Origin: Acidobacteriota bacterium
GTDB taxonomy: Bacteria; Acidobacteriota; Blastocatellia; Pyrinomonadales; Pyrinomonadaceae
Direction of reading: 5' to 3'
DNA: 64,000 bases
Assembly: GCA_016713675.1 (NCBI GenBank)
Contig: JADJOS010000001.1
Span: forward strand, 2,046,001 to 2,110,000
The notes under the pieces are model-generated. The model did not search any database, was not told the DNA's origin, and was given only the letters and a program-made list of their open reading frames with translations. Both the position numbers and the translations under genes were made by a program. Every line of letters starts with the position of its first letter. The stretch's first letter is position 1. Positions 16,663-25,748 of the stretch are shown here, one piece after another.

Positions 16663-18165
16663 ATGTTCATTAACAATTCACCGCGTCACGGCCGTCGTTT
16701 GATGAAGCAGATCTTCGCGATCACGATCCTTGCGATCGCCATCGCCGCCGGGAACGCTGCCGCTCAGCCCGGCAATGTAGCAAGTTCATTCGCCACGGTC
16801 GCTAAACGCGTCGAACCCGCCGTCGTCAGTATCGACACAAAAAGCTCCGTGAACAACCCGATCGCCAGTGCGACACCGCAGCCCGGAGCGTCGGACGAAG
16901 TAATGGAATTTTTTCGCCGGCAATTGCAGCAGCGTCCGGTTTACGGCGTCGGCAGCGGATTCATCGTCGATAAGAGCGGGTACATAGTGACAAATAATCA
17001 TGTTATCGCACGTGCGGCAAGGATCACGGTGAGACTCGATTCCGGCGAGGAATACATTGCTAAGGTGATCGGTACGGATATCGAAACCGATATTGCCGTT
17101 ATCAAGATCGACGCTCCGCGTGAATTGCCATTCGTCAAATTCGGCAGTTCGGCAAGCGCCGAGGTTGGTGATTGGGTGCTTGCCGTCGGTTCTCCGTTCG
17201 GATTGACCAAGACAGTGACCGCCGGAATAATTTCGCAAAAGAAGCGCGAGACGCCGTATGCCTCAGCGTTTCAGAAATTTATCCAAACGGACGCAGCAAT
17301 AAACCCAGGAAATTCGGGCGGCCCGCTGGTGAACCTTGAGGGTGACGTGATCGGTGTCAATTCGCAGATCGCGACCTCTTCAGGCGAGAATAGCGGCGTC
17401 GGGTTTGCTTTGCCTTCTGAAGAAGCGTCGTATGTGTATAACCAGATCCTCAAGAACGGCAAGGTCCGCCGCGGCTATCTCGGAGCGTATCTCGATTCGG
17501 TAAAGACCGAATTTGCTAGGGTTTACGGGCTAAAGGACGCGAAAGGTGCGATCGTTACAGATATTCGTGACAAGCAAAGTGCGGCAGCGTTGGCCGGATT
17601 GCAAGCGGGCGATATTATCACTCAATTCAACGGACAGACGATCGAGTCCGCCGCAGATCTGATCTCAAGGGTTGCCGCTACGCCGCCCGAACAGACGATC
17701 AATATTCAGTATCTGCGTGAGATCGGAGAGAAACTCGAATCAAATACGACAACGATCAAACTTGGCGAACGCCCGTCAAATAACCGTGCCGCTGTCGATG
17801 ACGGCGAGCGCCGTAAATTGCCGCTAGATGGTGTGAAAGAAGAAAAGCCGTTTGGTCTGACCGTTACATCGTTGACCAAGCCGCTTGCTGAGAAATACGG
17901 GTTCACGACCGAGAAAGGCCTCGTCGTAACCGACATCAATCCCGCAAGCTACATCGCCGATGTCAAAAACTCGCTCGGTAATGCCGCCCTCGGCGAAGGC
18001 GACCTGATCGTCAAGATGAACCGCACGGCAGTCACTGATCTCAAATCATTCAGCGATGCCGTCGGTAAACTGAAAGTTGGCGACGCCGTTGTCCTTCATG
18101 TGCTCTCATTCACTCCGCAGCTTCAGGGAACACAGTTGAAGATCGTACAGTTTACGGTTAGGTAG
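16663..18165 (+). CDS. Periplasmic serine protease, DegP/HtrA family
   Basis: A 500-residue quality-control protease. A signal peptide (IFAITILAIAIAAGNAAAQ) directs it to the periplasm. The trypsin-like domain has the triad in TNNHVIARA (His near 113), TDIAVIKID (Asp near 143) and NPGNSGGPLV (Ser near 217). Two PDZ domains follow, the first around RRGYLGAYLDSVK to AGLQAGDIITQFNGQ and the second around FGLTVTSLTKPL to GEGDLIVKMNRTAV. The start has a good site, AGGAGAAGCATTTATG. A possible -10 hexamer (TATAAT, about 16613) lies upstream without a clear -35. Confidence 0.93.
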   Translation: MFINNSPRHGRRLMKQIFAITILAIAIAAGNAAAQPGNVASSFATVAKRVEPAVVSIDTKSSVNNPIASATPQPGASDEVMEFFRRQLQQRPVYGVGSGFIVDKSGYIVTNNHVIARAARITVRLDSGEEYIAKVIGTDIETDIAVIKIDAPRELPFVKFGSSASAEVGDWVLAVGSPFGLTKTVTAGIISQKKRETPYASAFQKFIQTDAAINPGNSGGPLVNLEGDVIGVNSQIATSSGENSGVGFALPSEEASYVYNQILKNGKVRRGYLGAYLDSVKTEFARVYGLKDAKGAIVTDIRDKQSAAALAGLQAGDIITQFNGQTIESAADLISRVAATPPEQTINIQYLREIGEKLESNTTTIKLGERPSNNRAAVDDGERRKLPLDGVKEEKPFGLTVTSLTKPLAEKYGFTTEKGLVVTDINPASYIADVKNSLGNAALGEGDLIVKMNRTAVTDLKSFSDAVGKLKVGDAVVLHVLSFTPQLQGTQLKIVQFTVR

Positions 18166-18190
18166 TTTTATCCAAACTCCAAGGTCTGAG

Positions 18191-18218
18191 GTCCAAAGTT
18201 ATGTTATTGACTTTGGAC
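18191..18218. repeat. Intergenic palindromic element
   Basis: Perfect 9-bp inverted repeat (GTCCAAAGT and ACTTTGGAC) around a 10-base loop, followed by further iterations of the word CTTTGGACTT. It sits between htrA and the aldehyde dehydrogenase gene. It could act as a terminator (TTTT follows), but the iterated words match other elements in the window. Confidence 0.7.
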
Positions 18219-18248
18219 TTTTGGCTTTGGACTTTAAACTAAGAAATT

Positions 18249-19754
18249 ATGTCCAAAACAACAGTCAAAAAGTACAAGAATTATATCGGCGGCGAGTGGG
18301 TTGCGTCTTCTTCGGGCGAATGGTTTGATAACGTAAATCCGGCTGATACGACGGATGTGATCGGCCGTTTTCCTGCTTCTAATGCCGACGACGTAAACGC
18401 TGCCGTCGAGGCCGCAAAGAACGCCGCGACCCGCTGGCGTCGCACACCAGCACCGAAAAGGGCTGAGATACTTTTTACGCTTGGCGAGATCCTACGCAAG
18501 AATAAAGAAACGTTTACACAGCAAATGACCCGCGAAATGGGTAAGGTGCTCAAGGAAGCGGGCGGCGATGTGCAGGAAGCGATCGATTGCACCTACTACA
18601 CCGCGGGCGAAGGCCGACGCTTGCACGGATTTACGACGCCGGCAGAGATGCCGAATAAATTTGCGGCGTGCGTTCGCCAGCCGGTTGGTATCTGCGGTCT
18701 TATCACGCCGTTCAATTTCCCGATGGCGATACCTTCGTGGAAGCTGATCCCTGCTCTTGTGTGCGGTAACACCGTCGTGATCAAATCAGGCGAAGACGTG
18801 CCGCTTTCGACGATCAATCTCGTCAAATCATGCGAAGAGGCCGGTATTCCGGCAGGTGTCGTTAATGTTGTCAACGGATTTGGCAAGGCTGGCGAAGCCC
18901 TCGTCGGCCACGACGACGTGAGGTTGGTATCATTCACCGGTTCGACCAAAACCGGGCGAATCATCGCCGAGCAATGTGCCCGTGACAACAAGATCGTCAG
19001 CCTTGAAATGGGCGGCAAGAACGCAATCATCGTCATGGACGATGCCGATGTCGACAACGCCGTCGAAGGCTCCCTGTGGGGAGCATTCGGGACGAGCGGT
19101 CAGCGTTGTACGGCATCTTCGCGGCTCATCGTTCACAAGAAGATCTACAAAAAGTTCTGCGAAAAGCTGGTCGCAAAGGTCAAGCAGCTTCGGGTCGGCA
19201 ACGGCCTCGATCCAAAGACCGAGGTCGGGCCGGTTATCAACGAACGTGCGATGGACAAGATCCATGGCTACATCGAGATCGGCAAAAATCATGACAAAGC
19301 GACTCTCGCATGCGGCGGAAACCGTCTGACGAAAGGTGCGTATAAAAACGGCTATTTCATTGAACCGACGGTTTTCACAGACGTAAAACGCGGAATGCGG
19401 ATCGAGCAGGAAGAGATCTTCGGCCCGGTCACGAGCGTCGTCCCGTTCTCGACCCTCGACGAAGCCATCGACATCGTCAATGGGGTTCAATATGGACTCT
19501 CGTCGGCCATCTACACGCAGGACGTCAATCAGGCTTTCTACGCGATGCAGGAACTATACACTGGCATCTGCTACGTAAACTCAGCAACGATCGGAGCCGA
19601 AGTTCATCTGCCGTTCGGCGGCACAAAAGGCACCGGAAACGGCCACCGCGAAGCCGGAACACAGGTTCTCGACATTTTCACCGAGTGGAAATCGCTGTAT
19701 GTTGACTACTCCGGCAAATTGCAGAAAGCTCAGATCGATGCGGTTGAGATTTAG
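18249..19754 (+). CDS. Aldehyde dehydrogenase family protein
   Basis: A 501-residue NAD(P)-dependent aldehyde dehydrogenase of the usual length. Seen: PFNFPMAIPSWKLIPALVCG, SFTGSTKTGRII, catalytic Glu in LEMGGKNAIIV, catalytic Cys in SGQRCTASSRL (near residue 286), and EEIFGPVTSVVPF. The closing EVHLPFGGTKGTGNGHREAG resembles the semialdehyde dehydrogenase branch (ALDH7 or SSDH-like). The exact substrate cannot be assigned. It is flanked by palindromic elements on both sides, so probably monocistronic. Confidence 0.9.
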   Translation: MSKTTVKKYKNYIGGEWVASSSGEWFDNVNPADTTDVIGRFPASNADDVNAAVEAAKNAATRWRRTPAPKRAEILFTLGEILRKNKETFTQQMTREMGKVLKEAGGDVQEAIDCTYYTAGEGRRLHGFTTPAEMPNKFAACVRQPVGICGLITPFNFPMAIPSWKLIPALVCGNTVVIKSGEDVPLSTINLVKSCEEAGIPAGVVNVVNGFGKAGEALVGHDDVRLVSFTGSTKTGRIIAEQCARDNKIVSLEMGGKNAIIVMDDADVDNAVEGSLWGAFGTSGQRCTASSRLIVHKKIYKKFCEKLVAKVKQLRVGNGLDPKTEVGPVINERAMDKIHGYIEIGKNHDKATLACGGNRLTKGAYKNGYFIEPTVFTDVKRGMRIEQEEIFGPVTSVVPFSTLDEAIDIVNGVQYGLSSAIYTQDVNQAFYAMQELYTGICYVNSATIGAEVHLPFGGTKGTGNGHREAGTQVLDIFTEWKSLYVDYSGKLQKAQIDAVEI

Positions 19755-19789
19755 ATAAAACCGATAAAGAGTTTCTCACTAAAGGGAAC

Positions 19790-19881
19790 TTGAACGCGGA
19801 TCAGGCGGATTGAGCGGATAAAAACGGATAAGATCTCTTAGTTCCGCTCTTATCCGCTCAATCCGTTCTATCTGCGTTCAA
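19790..19881. repeat. Long intergenic hairpin element
   Basis: Inverted repeat with arms of about 32 bases. The outer 8 bp (TTGAACGC/GCGTTCAA) and inner 16 bp (CGGATTGAGCGGATAA and its complement) match perfectly, with a short mismatched bulge between. The word CGGAT is iterated through it. It lies directly before recQ. Confidence 0.85.
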
Positions 19882-19890
19882 AAGATATTA

Positions 19891-22059
19891 ATGAGCATCA
19901 TCGAAGCCAGAGAAATACTAAAACATCGCTTCGGGTACGACGAATTCCGGATGAATCAGGAATCGGCGATCGGGGCTGTATTTGCGCTCAACGATTGTGT
20001 TGTGCTGATGCCTACTGGCGGAGGGAAGTCGTTGTGTTATCAGATACCGGCGTTGATGCTCGATGGATTGACCGTTGTTATTTCTCCGCTGATCGCTTTA
20101 ATGAAGGACCAAGTTGACGCGTTAAGAAGCAACGGTGTCGAAGCGGCGTTCTTGAATTCGACTCAGTCTTCGCGAGAGCAGGTTGATGTATTTCAGGATG
20201 TTCGAAGCGGGAAATTAAAACTGCTCTATGTCGCTCCCGAACGTTTGCTGCAGAGCGGCGATCAGTTCCTCGAGTTTCTCCGTGAGATCAATATTTCGCT
20301 GTTCGCGATCGACGAGGCGCACTGTATTTCGAGTTGGGGGCACGATTTTCGACCGGAATATTTGCGGCTGGCTACCCTCAAGAAAGAGTTCCCAACGATT
20401 CCGCTTATCGCTCTGACCGCGACCGCTGACAAACTCGTTCGCAAAGACATCTTCGAACGGCTTAACATCCCAAACGCCGAGCTTTTTCTTTCGAGCTTTA
20501 ACCGCCCGAACATCTACTACGGCGTCGAGCCAAAGCGAAACTCGTATAGCCAACTGCTTGATCATCTAGAAAAACGAAAGGACGAGAGCGGTATTATCTA
20601 TTGCCTGAGCCGCAGTTCTGTGGATTCGCTCGCAGCTGATCTGCGTGACGAGGGATTTAGTGCACTGTCGTATCACGCCGGACTCGATAAACAGACGCGC
20701 GACAAACATCAGGAATCTTTTCTGAAAGATGAGACCAAGATCATCGTCGCAACGATCGCATTTGGCATGGGCATCGACAAATCGAACGTGCGATTCGTCG
20801 TCCACATGGATCTGCCGAAGAATGTCGAGAGCTATTATCAGGAAACGGGACGTGCCGGACGTGATGGTCTGCAGAGCGATGCCCTGCTCTTCTTCAGCTG
20901 GGCTGATGTGATCAAACTCAAACGCTTTGCCGCCGTCGAAGGGAACGCTGTGCAGTCCGCGATCATGCTCAAAAAGCTCGATCTGATGGGTAAATTTGGC
21001 GAACTGACGACGTGCCGAAGGCGTTTTTTGCTCAATTACTTTTCCGAAGAATCAACAGAAGATTGCGGCAATTGTGACAATTGCACGACGGTCGTCGAAC
21101 GTTTTGATGGCACCGTCATCGCTCAGAAAGCGCTCAGCGCAGTTTATCGGACGGATCAGCGGTTCGGTATGAGCTATCTCATCGATTTCCTGCGTGGTTC
21201 GCAGGCGAAGACTATCCGCGACGAACACAAGAACATTAAAACCTACGGCGTCGGTGCCGATATTTCGAAGGACAGTTGGTTCAGCTATTTCAAAGACCTG
21301 ATCGCTCAGGGCTACCTCGCACAAACCGACGGTGAATATCCGGTCATCGTCCTAACCGAAACAAGCATGGACGTGTTGGCCGGAAAAACTCCGGTCGATC
21401 TCATCAAGGTTAAGGTCAAGGAAGCGAAGAAAACAAAGCTCGTCGCGGACGTTTCTCATCCATATATTCAGGCGTTGTTCGACGATCTGCGGCGATTAAG
21501 AGCAAATTTTGCAAAGCACGAAAACGTGCCGCCATACGTTGTTTTCTCGGATGCCACACTTATCGAAATGTCAACATATCTGCCGCAAAGCGACTGGGAG
21601 ATGCGAAAGATCTCGGGGGTCGGGGATCTCAAATTCGATAAGTACGGAGCCGATTTTCTCGCTGAGATCAGAAAATATTGCCTCGCCAACAGCCTGACCT
21701 CGCGCATCGATTTGAGAGTGACAAAACGCGAGCCGCGAAAACGGACAAAACGCGATGTGCTTGGGAAAGACACATATCATGTTTCTCTCGATCTCTTTCG
21801 GGACGGGAAATCGATCTCGGCGATCGCGAAGGAACGCAATCTTTCCGTAAGCACGATCGAAAATCACCTGTCTCGCTTTGTTGCGACCGGTGAGATCGCT
21901 CTGGATCAATTTGTCTCGCTCGAAAAGGTCGATCCGATACGTGCCGCAATCTTGAAATTCAGCGACGGCAACGCCCTTTCGCCGATCAAGGAATATTTGG
22001 GCGAAGATTACAGCTATGGCGAGATCCGGGCGGTGATGGCGTCGATGGGAGCGATATAA
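19891..22059 (+). CDS. recQ: ATP-dependent DNA helicase RecQ
   Basis: A 722-residue 3'-5' DNA helicase for recombination and fork repair. Helicase motifs: MPTGGGKSLCYQIPAL (Walker A), IDEAHCISSWGHDFRPEY (DEAH box), FNRPNIYYGVEPK, and IAFGMGIDKSNVRFVVH with QETGRAGRDG (motifs V/VI). The zinc site is CRRRFLLNYFSEE with CGNCDNC, followed by a winged-helix RQC domain. An HRDC domain (PYIQALFDDLRRLRANFAK to KISGVGDLKFDKYG) follows. The C-terminus is an additional helix-turn-helix region (ISAIAKERNLSVSTIENHLS). The length fits the longer RecQ class. Confidence 0.95.
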   Translation: MSIIEAREILKHRFGYDEFRMNQESAIGAVFALNDCVVLMPTGGGKSLCYQIPALMLDGLTVVISPLIALMKDQVDALRSNGVEAAFLNSTQSSREQVDVFQDVRSGKLKLLYVAPERLLQSGDQFLEFLREINISLFAIDEAHCISSWGHDFRPEYLRLATLKKEFPTIPLIALTATADKLVRKDIFERLNIPNAELFLSSFNRPNIYYGVEPKRNSYSQLLDHLEKRKDESGIIYCLSRSSVDSLAADLRDEGFSALSYHAGLDKQTRDKHQESFLKDETKIIVATIAFGMGIDKSNVRFVVHMDLPKNVESYYQETGRAGRDGLQSDALLFFSWADVIKLKRFAAVEGNAVQSAIMLKKLDLMGKFGELTTCRRRFLLNYFSEESTEDCGNCDNCTTVVERFDGTVIAQKALSAVYRTDQRFGMSYLIDFLRGSQAKTIRDEHKNIKTYGVGADISKDSWFSYFKDLIAQGYLAQTDGEYPVIVLTETSMDVLAGKTPVDLIKVKVKEAKKTKLVADVSHPYIQALFDDLRRLRANFAKHENVPPYVVFSDATLIEMSTYLPQSDWEMRKISGVGDLKFDKYGADFLAEIRKYCLANSLTSRIDLRVTKREPRKRTKRDVLGKDTYHVSLDLFRDGKSISAIAKERNLSVSTIENHLSRFVATGEIALDQFVSLEKVDPIRAAILKFSDGNALSPIKEYLGEDYSYGEIRAVMASMGAI

Positions 22060-22168
22060 ATTCCCGCTAAAGATGGAACTCAAAGTTTTAATATTTCAAA
22101 GAAACATCGTAAACTTATTTACTTATAGGATTTAGTTATCGGGATTTTATTTTTTGGAGAGATTATTT

Positions 22169-23299
22169 ATGAAGATCGGATTGCCGAAGGAAATTAAGGA
22201 TAACGAGTACCGCGTTGGTTTGACGCCGGCGGGTGTTCAGGCATTGTCACACGCGGGGCATACTGTTTTTGTTCAAAAGACGGCGGGCGAGGGCTCGGGG
22301 TTTAAGGATGAGCAGTATGTGAAGGCCGGCGGCCAGTTGCTCGACACCGCGGACGAGGTCTGGCAGGCAGGCGATATGATCGTCAAGGTCAAAGAGCCGG
22401 TCGCACCTGAATATCCGCGAATGCGCGAGAATCAAGTGCTTTTCACGTATTTGCATCTTGCTCCTGAATTGGAATTGACCAAGCAGATGATGGACCGCAA
22501 GGTCACTGGCGTCGCATACGAGACCATTACGCAGGGCAAACGTTTGCCGCTGCTGATCCCGATGTCAGAGGTTGCAGGCCGTATGTCCGTGCAGGTCGGT
22601 GCGACTTATCTAGAGAAAATGAACGGCGGCCGCGGCATTTTGCTCGGCGGCGTTCCCGGAGTTCCGGCGGCAAATGTCGTCATTATCGGCGGCGGTATCG
22701 TTGGAACCGAGGCTGCGAAAATGGCGGTTGGTTTGGGAGCCAAGGTCACGATCATCGATCGCGATCTCGACCGTCTGCGTCAGCTCGACGATATTTTCCT
22801 CTCGAAAGTTCAGACGCTCGCTTCGTCGCGTTACCAGATCGAAGAGGCGATCTCGCATGCCGACCTCGTGATTGGTGCAGTTCTTGTGGTCGGTGCGGCG
22901 GCTCCGAAACTGGTAACTCGCGACATGCTGCATTTGATCCCGCAAGGTGCAGTTCTCGTTGACGTTGCTGTCGATCAGGGCGGATGCTTTGAGACTACAC
23001 ATGCCACTACGCACTCGAATCCGACCTATTACGAAGAAGGCGTCCTGCATTATTGCGTCGCAAATATGCCCGGTGCGGTGCCGAGAACTTCGACATTTGC
23101 TTTGACCAACGCAACGCTGCCGTATGCTCTCGACCTTGCGAATAAGGGCTTTGAACAAGCGATCAAGGACGATGCAGGTCTTGCAGAAGGCGTTAATACA
23201 TACGCGGGCAAGCTTACTTACGAGGCTGTCGCGACGTCGCAAGATCGCGAATATACGTCGCTTGATACTCTTATCGATCTGAAAGCGGCTGCAGCCTAA
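22169..23299 (+). CDS. ald: Alanine dehydrogenase
   Basis: NAD-dependent reversible deamination of L-alanine to pyruvate and ammonia. About 376 residues from the ATG at 22169; an upstream TTG is rejected because GGAGAG sits correctly before the ATG. Motifs: MKIGLPKEIKDNEYRVGLTP, substrate-binding Lys in IVKVKEPV, catalytic His in YLHLAPELELT, and the NAD-binding VIIGGGIVGTEAAKMAVGLG. The C-terminal LPYALDLANKGFEQAIK is typical. It follows recQ with its own leader of about 110 bp and is flanked downstream by a palindromic element. Confidence 0.95.
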   Translation: MKIGLPKEIKDNEYRVGLTPAGVQALSHAGHTVFVQKTAGEGSGFKDEQYVKAGGQLLDTADEVWQAGDMIVKVKEPVAPEYPRMRENQVLFTYLHLAPELELTKQMMDRKVTGVAYETITQGKRLPLLIPMSEVAGRMSVQVGATYLEKMNGGRGILLGGVPGVPAANVVIIGGGIVGTEAAKMAVGLGAKVTIIDRDLDRLRQLDDIFLSKVQTLASSRYQIEEAISHADLVIGAVLVVGAAAPKLVTRDMLHLIPQGAVLVDVAVDQGGCFETTHATTHSNPTYYEEGVLHYCVANMPGAVPRTSTFALTNATLPYALDLANKGFEQAIKDDAGLAEGVNTYAGKLTYEAVATSQDREYTSLDTLIDLKAAAA

Positions 23300-23316
23300 A
23301 CGCGTCAGCACTTTTA

Positions 23317-23381
23317 AGCCACGAATTACACGAATATCACGAATTATTTTTTCGTTTGTGTTATCAGTGTAATTCGTGGCT
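23317..23381. repeat. Intergenic palindromic element
   Basis: Perfect 15-bp inverted repeat, AGCCACGAATTACAC and its complement, around a spacer in which the word ACGAAT recurs. It lies between ald and the DUF512 gene, 12 bases before the latter's ATG. It could terminate ald transcription. Confidence 0.85.
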
Positions 23382-23393
23382 GACTTATCTTAG

Positions 23394-24803
23394 ATGTACG
23401 AATTTGCCGTTACACCAGCAGTTACACAGCTTCGCCGCCCGGGCGTGATCATTACCGAGGTCACGGCCGAGAGTCTGGCGGAGGAACTGGAACTCGAGCC
23501 AAATGACCGGATCGTTAAGGTCAACGGACGGCCTGTGCGTGATTATCTCGATTTTCGTTTTCAGACAGCGGGCGAGACCGAGCTGATATTTCAAGTCAAA
23601 AAGACCAACGGCGAGACTCACGACATCGAATTTGACCGCGACGAAGGCGAAGATTTTGGCCTGATGTTTGAGCAGATAGTTCCGCGGCAGTGTGCGAACG
23701 AGTGTATCTTCTGCTTCTGCAAAGGCAACCCCGACGACGCTCGTCCGTCACTCTTTGTCCGCGACGAAGACATTCGCCTCTCGTTTCTCTACGGCAATTA
23801 CACAACTCTCAGCTCTATCACCGAAGACGAGATGAACCGCATCGTAGAGCAGCGTTTGTCGCCGCAATACGTGTCGGTACATGCGACCGATCTCAAAACT
23901 CGTGCGTATTTGCTCGGTGTTGACGAATCGCGGGCCGACATTTCAGACAAACTACAGCGTTTGCTGGACAACGATATCGAACTGCACGCTCAGGTCGTGC
24001 TTTGCCCCGAGATCAATGACGGGCCCATCCTCGAAAAGACTTTGCGTGACCTTGCTTCTCATTATCCAAAGGTGGTTTCGACCGCCGTCGTTCCAGTTGC
24101 GCTCACACGCTACAACACCGACAAGCGTTTGACCCGTGTCACGCCCGAGTTTTGCCAACGGACGATCAAAGAGGTCGAAAAACTGCAGAAAGAGTTTCGA
24201 AAAACGCTCGGCGTCACGTTTGCGTTCCTCGGTGACGAGATCTATTTAAAGGCCGGAGCCGAGATACCGTCGCGTCGACATTACGGCAATTACCCGCAGA
24301 TCGAAGACGGTGTCGGTATGATAAGGTCATTCGTGAATGCGTTCGAGAGGTTGTTGAACCGCCGAGACGCTGAGACACAGAGTTTGAAGAATGTACGGAC
24401 CCATAGCTCAGCGATGTTGCCGAAAGGTCAAAAACCTAAGGCCAAAGACCAAGGGCCAATGTCCGATCATGGTACCTTTCTCACCGGCGAGATGTTCGCT
24501 CCGGTCCTCCGCGAACAGATCGACAAATATAACGCTCAAACGGGGGCGAGACTCACCGTGATGGCCGTTCCAAACGGCTATTTCGGCGGTGATGTCTCTG
24601 TGGCGGGATTGCTGACGGGGCAGGATCTCGTGACGATGAAGGACAAGGTCGTCGGAGATTTCGTTGTCATACCTCGCACTACCATCAAATCGGATGAGCC
24701 GATCTTCCTCGACGGAATGAGCTACGAAACTCTCAAATCTCAATTCAAAGTACCGGTCTACGATGTCGACACGGAAGGACTCGTCGAGATGCTATCGAGA
24801 TAA
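23394..24803 (+). CDS. PDZ / radical-SAM-like / DUF512 iron-sulfur protein
   Basis: A 469-residue member of the COG1625 family. The N-terminal PDZ-like domain (GVIITEVTAESLAEELELEP, NDRIVKVNGRPVRDY) leads to a Cys cluster, CANECIFCFC, matching the C-x3-C-x2-C spacing of radical SAM iron-sulfur sites. The C-terminal DUF512 domain includes FAFLGDEIYLKAGAEIP and LTGEMFAPVLREQI. Function is not firmly established; a radical-based redox role is inferred. Between the two halves of DUF512, residues of about 320-360 (NRRDAETQSLKN to GPMSDHG) look foreign and are encoded by repeat-like DNA (see 24355-24475). Confidence 0.85.
   Translation: MYEFAVTPAVTQLRRPGVIITEVTAESLAEELELEPNDRIVKVNGRPVRDYLDFRFQTAGETELIFQVKKTNGETHDIEFDRDEGEDFGLMFEQIVPRQCANECIFCFCKGNPDDARPSLFVRDEDIRLSFLYGNYTTLSSITEDEMNRIVEQRLSPQYVSVHATDLKTRAYLLGVDESRADISDKLQRLLDNDIELHAQVVLCPEINDGPILEKTLRDLASHYPKVVSTAVVPVALTRYNTDKRLTRVTPEFCQRTIKEVEKLQKEFRKTLGVTFAFLGDEIYLKAGAEIPSRRHYGNYPQIEDGVGMIRSFVNAFERLLNRRDAETQSLKNVRTHSSAMLPKGQKPKAKDQGPMSDHGTFLTGEMFAPVLREQIDKYNAQTGARLTVMAVPNGYFGGDVSVAGLLTGQDLVTMKDKVVGDFVVIPRTTIKSDEPIFLDGMSYETLKSQFKVPVYDVDTEGLVEMLSR
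24355..24475. repeat. Repeat-like insertion inside the DUF512 gene
   Basis: About 120 bp of word-iterated DNA within an open frame. It has a 7-bp inverted repeat (CGCTGAG at 24368, CTCAGCG at 24407), then the iterated words GGTCAAA, GGCCAAAG and GGGCCAATG. It encodes a Lys/Arg/Gln-rich loop not expected in DUF512 proteins. The words resemble the intergenic elements at 673-707 and 18191-18218. Confidence 0.65.
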
Positions 24804-24807
24804 AAAC

Positions 24808-24836
24808 AGAACGCGGATCTTATAGATCCGCGTTCT
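24808..24836. terminator. Palindromic element / bidirectional terminator
   Basis: Perfect 12-bp inverted repeat (AGAACGCGGATC and its complement) with a 5-base loop, between the convergent DUF512 and tonB genes. A further CCGCGTTCAA copy follows. It probably terminates both genes. It shares the GAACGCGGAT word with the element at 19790. Confidence 0.75.
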
Positions 24837-24859
24837 CCGCTTTATCCGCGTTCAATACC

Positions 24860-25675
24860 TTACCGAGTAAAGTTGTAAATGATAACGCCCGTGACCTTGA
24901 CCGCTATCCCTGATAGCCGTGTCGGCGTGAATCGAGCGTTTCTTGCCGCTCGTTCGGCGTCGGGTTTCAAGAGCGGATGTCCGCTGACCGCGCTTGCCGA
25001 GACGACGTGTCCCGATTCATCTATCAAAACCTGCACTTTAACCTGGCCTTGTGCTCCGACAGCTTTGGCAGCGGCAGAATAGATCGGCTTGGGCAGGCTT
25101 GTCGCGTTGCCATTAACGACACCGCCGGATACCGGGCCGCGTGGCGGTTCGGGCTTTTTGGCGACAACCGGCGGAGGTTCCGGTCTAGGCGTTTCTGCCA
25201 CCGGGCCATCATCTGCCACGAGGCTGGGGCCGCTTGGGCCGGTCGGACGGTTTACTACTGGTTCACCGGCGGGCGGGCCCACTGGATCGGTATTGACGGT
25301 ACTGATCTGGAATCGGCCGTCGGGCCGTGCGACATCTGTGTTGCGAGCTGTCGAGACCGTCGTCGGCACAATGGTCGGCTCGTCAACACGGGCCATATTC
25401 ACCGTTCGCGTGGGCAGCACGCTCTTGGCCTGCGTCGGGGCCGTCGGAACGCGAGGCTTCGGTGGTTCAGGGGCGACAGCGGCCATTTCGACCGGTGCGA
25501 TCATTTCCGTCAGGTCGAGATGTGCATTGCCGATACCGTAATCCGAGGCGTAGATACTAATGACTACTGCCGAGATAAACAATATCCCAACGACGGCGGT
25601 CGAGGTGAGAAAATAGTTTCGGCGGCTTTTGAACTCCGCACCGACTGGTTCAGATTCGATCAATTTATCAAACAT
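24860..25675 (-). CDS. TonB-family energy transducer
   Basis: About 271 residues from an ATG preceded by AGGAGG; an upstream TTG is rejected. Typical TonB layout: short cytoplasmic N-terminus (MFDKLIESEPVGAEFKSRRN), one transmembrane helix (YFLTSTAVVGILFISAVVIS), a long Pro-rich periplasmic spacer (PPVVAKKPEPPRGPVSGG), and a C-terminal TonB domain (VKVQVLIDESGHVVSASAVS, RNARFTPTRLSGIAVKVTG). It would transmit proton-motive force from ExbBD to outer-membrane receptors. No exbBD genes lie nearby. Confidence 0.88.
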   Translation of the reverse strand: MFDKLIESEPVGAEFKSRRNYFLTSTAVVGILFISAVVISIYASDYGIGNAHLDLTEMIAPVEMAAVAPEPPKPRVPTAPTQAKSVLPTRTVNMARVDEPTIVPTTVSTARNTDVARPDGRFQISTVNTDPVGPPAGEPVVNRPTGPSGPSLVADDGPVAETPRPEPPPVVAKKPEPPRGPVSGGVVNGNATSLPKPIYSAAAKAVGAQGQVKVQVLIDESGHVVSASAVSGHPLLKPDAERAARNARFTPTRLSGIAVKVTGVIIYNFTR

Positions 25676-25748
25676 TTTATTATCCTCCTGTGTAGCCGGT
25701 GCCAACCGCTGATGGATTAGACACCGGATCGAGGATAATGTTCCCGCG

